This document shows, one piece after another, positions 25,122-35,202 of a DNA stretch of 64,000 nt. Below the pieces are notes generated by a model. That model had not been told where the DNA came from, did no database searches, and saw nothing but the letters and a program-made list of their open reading frames with translations. Where the stretch lies: NCBI GenBank assembly GCA_035236585.1, contig CP141132.1, positions 81,582,880 to 81,646,879 on the forward strand, read 5' to 3'. Each line of letters starts with the position of its first letter. Positions within the stretch are counted from its first letter, which is position 1. The DNA is from Warburgia ugandensis (taxonomy: Eukaryota > Streptophyta > Magnoliopsida > Canellales > Canellaceae). The position numbers and the translations under genes were made by a program.

Positions 25122-27762
25122 CTTTTTTATCTATGCCACATTTATCTTGTTTGCCTCCTCTTCTTTAAGCTATTACAAAAAGTCATTGCAGTGGGATAAT
25201 TCTAACACATTTTCTTTTCCCTTTTTTTTTGGGTTGAGTTTTTTATGTCATAGTTAAAAAGACAAGTCTTTCACTTCATTTCTTTTTGTTAATTTACACT
25301 ATTATATACATGAATGTAATTGATCTAATAAGGACATAATCCGTGTAATTTTTCTAATCCTATATGATAGGGATATAATCCTTATAATTTCTATAACAAT
25401 TAGATCCCTTGTCTCTCCACCAATCTCTCAAACTGAAGGTGCTGGTGATGACAGCAGCTGAAGTTTAGAGCAGAGTAGATGAAATCATAGAGAAAGATGG
25501 CCTTTATAAAGAGAGATCACTTGTGGAGATATAGGGGAGGCTAATTGTGCCCTTTTGAAAATGAGGTCAAATAATATGAGAGTAGACTTTAATGTATTTC
25601 GTTCACTCATGAAGTATGTGAATGACATTTTTGTTGTCACAGTGGAGATGGGATCTAAAAGTAATCGATGAAGCTAAGTTATCTAACAAGTAATATTAGT
25701 AATAGCCTAATATTCTGATTCTATATTAGATCTAGATACAATATCTTGCTTCTTACTTTTTCAAGAGATTAAAGAGTCTCTTAAAATAGATCTACGACAT
25801 TGCCTCCGTATCAAAATCATAATATGATTGATAATCTATGTCCCAATTGATATGACACTGCAAATGTGACTGATAAGACTTGTAACTAGAAGTGGCTCTA
25901 ATATCTTATGGCATTTATTAGTTAGGACATACTCAAGAGGAGTGGTAGGAGTAGGTAAAACATTTTTTCTTGATCCAAGCTGTTCATCATGGTCAAATTA
26001 CCGAAAATATATGAGATACCCAAAAAATATTAATGCATATATATATATATATGTATGAAAAGTTATACTACTGATCACGTGGAATGGAAGGCTTGAAAGT
26101 TTGTATGTACAATTATTTACATTTCACCATCAAAAACGCAGTTTTTAGATGCTCCAAATATCTCGATTGTTGCAGAGATATTCATATCTAGAGAAATCAG
26201 ACAACTGGGTTAGATCGTGCAAAGGTAGGGCCATTCATGCAGAAGAGGCCAAATACACGGCTACTTGCAGTCGTCTTCTTCGGGATGAACCCTAATCTTA
26301 TCATAACTTGCTGAGAGACAACAACAATACGTGACACGAAGATATTTGATGATTAGTTAGAAATCCTCAAGATCTTAGAATCTCCATGAAAGTTATGGAT
26401 CGCCAATCCTTGGTGAAATTGGTGGGATCTGCGAAAAGTATAAATGGAGATGAAATGGACGGAGGGTTTCCGTGTCATATGAGGGGTCTGATAACTGATG
26501 GATAAATGGCCCCAACCATGTTCTCTCTCAAGTCAATTTATGTGTCATATATCCCCACATTCTCACTGGATGTTAGACCATGGAGATGACTTTGGGGGTC
26601 AAGAACTTGGTACAAGATTGAGCTGAACCTTTGGGCCCAAATGTACATCTTCCACTAAACTTCGCTAAAATGAAATATAAGATGTACTCAATACAAATCA
26701 GCCAAAAAGTCATCTAGTGCGATTGGTTACGGACAACAAGGCACCTCTTCTTATTATGCTTGTTAAGAGGTTTGATGTGAGACTTTTTTTTCCACGTATA
26801 TTTAAGAATTAAGATAATAGGTTCTAAGTACTTTTATAATCTTAATTTTCATAAATTTGCCCTTTAAAATTTTACATCAGTACGAGATTTTCTTTTGAGA
26901 CATGGTTGTATATGTGAGGGATTAGATATTTCATTTTGCTTCTACTTGTCTTGATTTAATATCCATGTTGAGCAATCATATGAAAGGAAAATAACACATT
27001 CCGGAATTCGTTGATTGCTCTGTACAAATTTACAATAGAAAAACTCAAGTTCATTGTAAGATCACTTAAGGAAAATTTGGTCATAAATTTGGAGAGTTTG
27101 CTTGGAATGTAATGATTTACTTTTTATAAATATATTGATTTGGGTGATCCTGCAAAACTCCAATTACCTAACAAAAAAAGAAAGAAAGAAGGAACTCACC
27201 AGAAATCATAAGATTTTGACATCACAGAGTAGAGCATTACCTTGTTCAAAGGGACCTAGTAGGTGATATTTGGATTCTCAAATAAGTAAGGCTAATTTCT
27301 GTTTTAGTGTATATGAACGACATTTAATCTTATCTTGTTTTATTTTAGGTGAGAAGAATTACAAAGCAAATCACTCTTTCCCATACCAATATCTGATCGC
27401 TAGTTAAAGGGGAAAACAATCACTCTGACAATCTTGAATTTAAGCCCCAGCAAAAGGGAAAAGCAGTGGCTCAAATCTAATTCCAGACCAACTTCACTAG
27501 ACATTTATTGACAACAAAATTTACACTTTATAATTTACCTTTTTTTATTTTTATTTTAGGTTCATGGGAAGAATTACAGAAGAAACCGCTCACAAACTTC
27601 CTATCCATCCCTAATGGAATGAAGTGTACCTACTTAGAACATGTGACATAGTGTCGATGGAGAGGTGCCTCTTTTTGCCAAAACATTGGGCTTTTAGGCC
27701 TTTTGTCTTATAATTTAGAGGGTTCCTACTTATGTAAGTGGGTGTTACAACTGAACATGAAA

Positions 27763-27873
27763 GGGCAGATGCGGTGCACGAAGCTCCCGTATACACAGGG
27801 TCTGGGAAAGAGCAAACAATAAGGGTCAATAGTACGCTGCCTTATCTTACATTTTGCAATAGACTGTTTCCAA
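27763..27873 (-). mobile_element. Au-like SINE, 5'-truncated
   Basis: Minus orientation. The 3' end 'gggcag...ggtgcacgaagctcccgtata' and centre are present and read to 'atagactgtttcca', after which similarity stops. The tRNA-like A and B boxes are missing. Confidence 0.75.
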
Positions 27874-28719
27874 GTGAACATGTTCGTAATCAATTTACAT
27901 GAAAAGGACAAGGTGGCTACAACATTTATTACATTTTGGATTGGTGCCAACCTGCGTGAAATGTCAAGAAGCTTTACATTTATTAACTTTTGGATTAGTC
28001 CCAACCTGCTGGATTGAACGGTGTTTGGCTCTTTCTACAGAAATGGCAAGGAGCTTTACATGCTTCCAAGATGGAGGAAAATGAATGTTTGTCGAAAGCC
28101 TGATTCATCATAGACCTTACCTGGATCGAGAACAAGGATACGTAGATTTACATGCCAACAATGCAATGAACTTTCGCACTTAATCATATTCTTACCCGGA
28201 CCCTGCAAGCTTAAAGGCAATGATAAGATAAAGAACTGCTGCGCCCCTTCCCCATGTGCAATGCAAGAAGTTGCTTGGCTTATAGAGGTTAACCAGTCAA
28301 ACATGCGGGAGCTTAGTGCACCAGGTTGCCCCATTTTAAACTTGGGCCTGTTACTCACAATTGAAGGTGTGCTTTCTTTGAATTTCCATCATCTGCTCAT
28401 TTTAAGCCTGATCAAAGTCTTGAAATGTGGAGAGTTGAACAGTCACTAGGCGAGTTTAGGCCTCTGTCTTGTTGTTTAACGTTTAAATTTTAACCATTTT
28501 GCGACCACTTCCCTTTTCCTTTTCCTTTTCATAACCAAGCATTTCCTGTGGAAATTCTCGACTTGTGTTCTGTTGTGGGGTGTTAACTATGTTATGTTGG
28601 TGAAATTTGATACTGTAACTCTTATTTTTTTCACATGTGACAGAAAATGATTATGCTCTAGCAGCTTATTTGATCAACAAGAAGAATATAGGGTTGACCC
28701 TGTAGCTTAATAGTTAAAA

Positions 28720-28767
28720 AGGGACAGCCTGGTGCACAAAGCTCTCTCGTACGTAGAGTCCGAAACA
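28720..28767 (-). mobile_element. Au-like SINE 3'-end fragment
   Basis: Only the 3' terminal segment 'gggacagcctggtgcacaaa' through 'cgtagagtccg' is recognisable, in minus orientation. It lies just upstream of the first recognised rhomboid exon. Confidence 0.6.
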
Positions 28768-29074
28768 GTGTAACTTAATAGTTGAGATGCGAAAAGGTCA
28801 CCTTTGAGGTTGGACATTCAATCTCAGCTTACCTATGAAAAAAAAAAAAAAAAAAGAAGGAACCTAGGAAAAGGAGAAGAATATAGTCTACGGTCTCTGA
28901 ATCTGTTTGTTATTAAGTTTTACAGGATCCATCTTTCCTGCAACCTCTTCTTCTTGTATATTTTTGGTGAGAGCCGCTTTCTTCACTTTGGTTTTGGATT
29001 AGACCGTTGGCCGTTAACAGTTTAAAAATATGAAAAAAGAAATAAAGTAAAAGCTTAAACAAGTTCAGATTCCA

Positions 29075-31825
29075 CGTTACGACACCCCGGGTTTTTTTTA
29101 ACTTTTTCCCAAAGTCGTAATAATAATAATATGTTTTTAATAAAAATACTTGGGATCCCTGAAAACAAAAACTCAAGATTTATAAATCTTACGCAACATT
29201 AAAAGAATTAACCCAAAACGAAAACCTCGGGAGTCAACCACATTCCAAAGCAGGGACAATAAATAAAATTAAATCCAGATACCTTGAGCATGCTCGATTT
29301 AAAACCACGATAAATATATAAGCAGAGAAAAGACAATAATAATACAAGTCCAAAAGCCACCAGGTTCCATCTACGATCACCACAACAACTATATTTGTAA
29401 ATAAACATACAATACACAATGGTATTGATCCAATCTATCCAAATATAGAAACATTCAAGTAGAGTCCCAAAAGTCTAATACAAGTTTAAGAGACGTACAT
29501 TAATTTGTCTCCGAATACAAAAAGTAGATAGTCGTCAGGTTCTCGCCCAAATCAATGCTACTCCACCCGCTTTCCTTTCAAGCTATCGCGCTCCAAATAT
29601 GAGGCATTACAAAATAAAGTAATGCTTCAGTAAACTATGCTTGTGTAGGTGATCACATTCAATTAAAGCTTAATAAAATTACATGGTGAATCTCATGTAA
29701 TAAACATATGTAAGGCACGTCAAATAATTGGACGCTCATAATAGAATAACATATGAAAATCATAAAAGAATAACATATGAAAATCATAAATATTTATAAA
29801 CAGATATCAAGTCAAATCATGATGGCATGCAAGACATGATCAAAACACGGATATGCGTCCATTAAACAATACGAGTATATGTCCACAGAATAATATGTAT
29901 GCAAGTCATGATAAATAGGGCATTGTATCAAAAACAACCCCAAGAGTGTCCTACGACGCTCAATCACCGGTGATGAGTACTCATACCAACCCCGGGTCCC
30001 TCCCGTGTAGCCTGCATCAACTCTCGGAGTCACTCATGGCTTAGGTCAGGCTTGCCCCGGTTCACCCCACATATATATCCACATGAGCATACACAATAAC
30101 AGTATGAGCCACTATGCTGCAGTGACAACCCCACCAGGATCTGAACCACTGTCGCTCTCTGTCGACACCCAAATGAGAGACTTTCTCCATCCCCATGGGG
30201 AGGAGCAGACCTGTAGGGGGGACTACCCATGATACCATCACCTACGTACTTGGCCTTGTACCACTCAAGGGCGATGTCTAATCATTATCATCATAAAGTC
30301 AGAGGGCGAGTGGCTATCCTTACAACCCTTCTAGCATAGTACCCATTAGGTGGAAGCACTCGTCATAAATTAACAAGTCATAAATTATGGAAAGACTCCA
30401 TAAAATAATCTCAATAAGTAGGATCAAAGCCCATGATAAATACAGTACATCACATGCAAAACATAGTTATTCACAAAAATAGAATGTCATGCTACTAACA
30501 AGAAATGAGAATATATTTATGTGAACATGAGAAAACACAAAAACACGTGTCTTAAAAACTTTAGAAAACAGGTCATGGTTACTAAAATCACAGAGAAAAT
30601 TCGAATGAAATTACCTACCTCAATAAATGTGGTACTCCAATCAGGAGCATGGGTAATGTCACATTGTGCGCTTTGACATACTTGTCACATCATAAGTCAT
30701 TTATCACTTGGCGTTCTCACATCTAAAAGTAAATAAATCCAAGTGATAAATTGATTGATTTGACCGTTAATCCCAGATCAACAGCTTAGATAATCTGATT
30801 AACCCCTTATTTGGTCAATCTTGTACTAAATATAGATTTTTCTAACTTTTAGACAATTATTTACAATCTTTAATCATCAATCTAGGTCATGATCCACTTA
30901 ATTTATGCCTCTTAATGAATGAAGGGCCAAATCCTAACATCTCATGAGATTTGAAAACGATCCGACAGTTGGATCGTTCCATAACATTCAAAATCGACAT
31001 CTGATCATTAATTCTAACTATTCTCATCATGATCCTTCTAATTTCATATTTATTTAGTTATTTAGATATGCCTCCATATTTATACCTCGATCTGACAGTC
31101 GATCGCTCTCTAATCAGCCAACCTCATGCATCTAATCAGATCAATGGTCAAGATCACTTTTTTGGACAATTCAATGAGATCTACTCTTATAATCTCTTAG
31201 ATCATCTCATATTTGATGTATACAATTAAAGTCTAAGACCTGATCATGCATTGATCGGCCTGATTTAGGTCATTTAATAGTATTTAGTGATTTAACTATT
31301 TAAAAGGTGCTTAAAGTTAGGTTTTTATCTTGACTCTAGGTCCGCGTCATCAAGACGATAGCAATGCCTCTTTCAGATCGTAATTTGCACTTCTGTAGCT
31401 TTTAAAATTAATTTTTTGTAAATGAATGGCCCAGAAAACCCAAAAAATCAAGAAAATGGGTTTAAATCGCATTGCAAGTGTGCGGAGCACTAGTGTGCCG
31501 CGCGTGTGCCTCTCGCGAGTGTGCTGCGCGTGCGTGCCTCTCGCGGGTGCGTCGCATGCGTGTGCAGCTCGTGCTTGCGCTACGCGCATGCTCGTCCCCA
31601 ACACGCCCGTGTGCGCTCGCCGCCCGAGCTGCCGTCGCCGGAAATGACAATCAGGCTGCCCAGCGTCAGACGGAGATAATGGCCGGACTCCGGTCGCCGG
31701 CGGCCAACCCCCCTGGTCCAAATGGTGCGATTTTTGCACCGTTTCACTCCATTTTTTTGCGTACTTTCCATTTTTAAGCTCCCCTTTGACAAATTCTATC
31801 ATTTTCTCCGTTGTATGGGTGGCCA
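29075..31825. mobile_element. LTR-retrotransposon-derived block (possible long solo LTR)
   Basis: No RT, integrase or gag domain is visible in about 2.75 kb. The style is that of long plant Gypsy LTRs: it opens 'cgttacgacaccccggg', has a mid-section of short direct-repeat-rich sequence and a C-rich segment (29930-30260), and ends in a CpG-rich tract and '...ggtggcca' directly against the rhomboid coding block. The edges do not show a matching 5-bp target duplication (ttcca versus tggat), so the left edge may be deleted or my boundaries may be off. The family is not assigned. Confidence 0.45.
31493..31574. repeat. CpG-rich minisatellite-like triplication in the LTR-like block
   Basis: Three imperfect units of 26-28 bp (31493-31518, 31519-31546, 31547-31574), each starting GTGTG or GTGCG and built on GCGCGTG...CTCTCGCG. 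This is the most GC-rich spot of the window and produces long overlapping spurious ORFs on both strands. Confidence 0.6.
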
Positions 31826-32976
31826 TGGATCTCTTACGTTTTAAGTGGTGCTGGTGCAAACCTTGTTTCATGGTTGGTTCTCCCAAGCAATGCTGTTTCA
31901 ATCGGAGCTGCAGGTGCTGTCTTTGGACTCTTTGCAATGAGCGTCCTTGTCGAGTTAGGATAAAATTGATAACTTCTGCTTGATATATTTGTCAAGAACC
32001 TTTTTCTTGTGAACTTCACTTCTTCTTGCAGATTCGTTTTGACTGGATGAAGATTCTTGAAGTTCTTATCTTAGGTCAATTTGTCATACAGAAGGTATCT
32101 AATGCCTCTTATTTTGAAAACTGCAAGTGTGAAATGAATTAGGCTTAATGTTACTAGGTTGTTAATGGCTTATCTGCGTTTGAGTGATTAAACGGAAAAC
32201 TTCTGGACTGAGACAAAGCACATACAGACAAGCAGACATATTATGGCTTTGAGAAAGAGAAAATTCAGGAATTGCATATCCTTGAATTTCAAGGGAAGCT
32301 GCCAGGAACCGTTGGAGAAAAAATGTGGGGAGCGCATAAAAATGACAGGGTAAATGTGTAGAACAGAACTGAGAAAGTGAAAAAACTTAGATTAGTTTTT
32401 GGTTTCTAATATTTTGAAAATAGGAAGATTCAAGTTATGTCCATGCAATAGAAGAACTGACGCAGTTTCCTAATTTCTACAAGAAGTACCTTTGTATTTG
32501 TTTTTATATTTACATGTAATGTAATTCTAAGATCAAATTTGAAATAGTTAATGTTGATATTTTAAGATGTTAATATTAACATTACTTTGTAGAAAAATCA
32601 AGTCAACTTTCTCTTTGCCTGGAACAAAGACCCAGCATTAGTTTCACAGTAACCCTCGCTCATGTATTCCCTGTAGTATGTCCATCTACATGAATAGTGT
32701 AATGAGTTTTACTCTTTTCTTAGTAAAAGCAAAATAGTTCAAAGGAAAAACCAGTTATATTTCCTTTTGCACCTCTTGCCACAATGAACAAGGGCATGAA
32801 TATGAACTTGGTTATTGCATCCTGTGACAATGGTATGGGTGTGTTTACCTCTCTTCTAGTGGACCTAGGTGAAAGAACATCAATCTCTTGGTCATGAATT
32901 TTCAGCAATGACTGTCAAAGAATGTGAAGATAGCCTCCTGGATGTGTAGGATCCTCTTCATCCTTACAGAAAAAAA

Positions 32977-33048
32977 GGGCAGCTCTGCTGCACGAAGCTT
33001 CCACCTATGCAGGATCTGGGGAAGGGGCGGACCACAAGGGCCTAAAGT
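32977..33048 (-). mobile_element. Au-like SINE 3' fragment in a rhomboid intron
   Basis: Minus orientation. It runs from 'gggcagctctgctgcacgaa' to 'ggggaaggggcggaccacaa' and 'gggcctaaagt', then similarity ends. It is antisense to the rhomboid locus, between its last two blocks. Confidence 0.75.
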
Positions 33049-33951
33049 CTTTATGTTTCAAGGTCTCCAATCTGACCAGGATTCATCTGTAACTAGTAGC
33101 TCCGGATTTGATCTTCAATGGTGAATGGACTTGAACTTACAGCCCCCCGTTTATGAGATAATGTACTTGCTGATGCCAGGACCCATGTCCCATTTTCTTT
33201 TGGCCCTTCTCTAGAACTTGTATTATCGAACCTGAGCAATGGTTGCAAAGAAAATTTGTATAAAAAATAAAATAAAATTATAACTCAATAAAACATTTGA
33301 AACAAGAGTCTCCAGAAAAGACCCTGAAGGGAAATCATATACTCAAGGCAGTAAAGTATTTGAGTGACGTGCACCAAGTTCTCAATGCGACTTGAGTTAT
33401 ATTTCTTGTGCTTTACACTTAGTCATTTCTTGGTAAGGTGACAGTATGCTTCTCCAAGTCTACTTTTTCTTTAATGTTATTTCTTCTGGAATATCTTATT
33501 GTCCTCCACATATCTATCATTCCTGCTTCTCAATGAAATTATCCTTGTTGGTGCTTAAAGGTTAATACTTGTCCAAGCATGTGCTGTGACCTTTATTGAA
33601 TGGTAATATCTGTTGTCATTTATCCCTGCATGTTTATGAACATCGTTTGTGTTTTTTGAGAATGTCTGAAGAATTCATTAGATGCAATCTTCTTCTTTTC
33701 TGAAGGAAAATTTTAATATCAGCTGCCTTGTGTCCATATTGATCTTTGTTTCTGGGTTTTGAGCAAATCAGGTGATGGAAGCACCACTAGCTTCAGCAGG
33801 TTTGTCAGGCAATTTTGACAGAAGCCATGCGTTGCAGAATGTTAATCATATTGCACATCTCTCTGGCGCTCTGATAGGCGTTACTTTGGTGTGGATGATC
33901 AGCCAAATTCCTTCTGAGCAGGACACTCGGAGTTTGAGTAGAAAAAAATGA

Positions 33952-35202
33952 CTGAAGGGCTTTATGTTTAAGAAAACATTGCTAAAAGGACTAGTTAAAT
34001 GGACACATCCAATTCAGACTTGATATCTTCTACAATGAGAAACAACAGAAGGCGTTCTTAGAAAGCCCTGCATTTGATTCCTGTGGGAAGGTGGTTCAGC
34101 TATTGGAGATAGTCAGGGAAACCAGGATGTCGAGATGTTCAACTTGTGTATCTGGGGTTAAGCCCTTCATTTAACCTATTTTTCTGTTAAATCAATAGAT
34201 TGTACAATCATTGCACAAGAAAATTTGAAGAGGCGTGAATGATCAATCTTGTCACTATGTGAAGTACTCAAAAAAATGCATGAATTGGTGACCAGGATTT
34301 GCATTCAAGCCTCAGTAGCAGAAGTTCTAAAAACATGTCAATTCACAGTTTTGACGGCTTTGTTTGGTACTCTTCCATTAGAATGTGAATTGGTTTTGTA
34401 ACAAACAAGCATGTTTCTGAGGCTTGGAATGATAGAGAGTAACAAAACGATCCTGCTTGCAATTGCATCCATAGCCTATCTTTTGGTTGACCTGTTAATA
34501 TACATGCAGTGGACCCTGTCGTAGAATTCTAATATTCTGAAAGACATGGTGATCCGGTGATCCTAGACGTCCTGTCAAAGGACCACGGACTGATATAAAT
34601 CAACAGCCAAGGGCCGTATATGTATTTGCTTGGACATGATTTTCATCCTCGATTGCTCAGTGGGGGATAATCTAGGATCTGGATGGATTCAAACTGGAGC
34701 CTACTAATGCACCAAGCAGAGCCTTTAAGTGAAGCTGGCTAGTCTGGATCCTTTTCTTGGCTTTTCAGATATTCGTTGAGAATGACAGAACCATCATAGC
34801 TGATAGGAGAAAATATATCCTCATTCACTGCAAATGGACTCTCAAATGAAATTCTGAATTAGTTGAATATCCCAATAGTGTTTTGAATATTTACTTGGTT
34901 TGCTAGTAGAATATAATCAACAAGAATCTGTTGCTGTACATGCACTTGATAGAAGACACATGTAGACTCTAACATGACTTCCACCACTGCAATCCCTCAA
35001 GAAGTTCGTCCACAAAGAGATTGCAGTTGTGCCCTTGAGAACTATAGATATCGTCCATCATCTATAACTTGAGATGGAGAACAACGATTTTGTTTCTCCT
35101 GAAAGGCACCCCTTCTGCTAGCAAGAACAACTTACATATGATATACAGAAATCAATGATCAGAGGAATCATGAGAACTAGTTCACGGCATTTTCTGTTTG
35201 TA
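33952..35202. other. Convergent 3' flanks of the rhomboid and PPR loci
   Basis: Non-coding sequence between the rhomboid TGA (plus strand) and the PPR ancestral stop (minus strand), presumably holding both 3' UTRs. No element or RNA gene was recognised. Confidence 0.5.

Larger units (their letters stand above)
18729..28925. other. Long intergenic region with dispersed SINE copies
   Basis: Apart from the SINE copies listed separately I find no gene here. The sequence is AT-rich with microsatellite runs (for example (AT)n near 26040), a 41-bp-spaced direct repeat at 22461-22526, and a short duplicated block around 27921-28060. Upstream exons of the rhomboid locus might be expected in the right part, but I could not recognise them. 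Confidence 0.45.
28926..33951 (+). pseudogene. Chloroplast rhomboid (RBL11-like), 3' exons, probable pseudogene
   Basis: Four coding blocks are recognisable: 28926-28966 (I-H-L-S-C-N-L-F-F-L-Y-I-F), 31826-31954 (W-I-S-Y-V-L-S-G-A-G-A-N-L-V-S-W...), 32032-32094 (I-R-F-D-W-M-K-I-L-E-V-L-I-L-G-Q-F) and 33772-33951 (V-M-E-A...N-H-I-A-H-L-S-G-A-L-I-G...R-K-K, TGA). They match plant plastid rhomboids of the RBL11 group, intramembrane serine proteases of the chloroplast envelope. Defects: the G-A-S-G active-site motif reads G-A-A-G (codon 31910-31912), so the nucleophile is gone while the partner His in H-I-A-H-L-S-G remains. The donor after 31954 reads GAG|TT, not GT. The expected K-L-V-E-E-E-E-G segment between the first two blocks is absent, and an LTR-like block sits there. 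N-terminal exons were not found. A catalytically dead but expressed homologue is the alternative. Confidence 0.75.

Noticed and set aside
31350-31937. 195-codon open frame on the minus strand
   Set aside because: It is antisense to the rhomboid coding block at one end and runs through the CpG-rich LTR-like repeats. The product is low-complexity R/H/A-rich and resembles no family.
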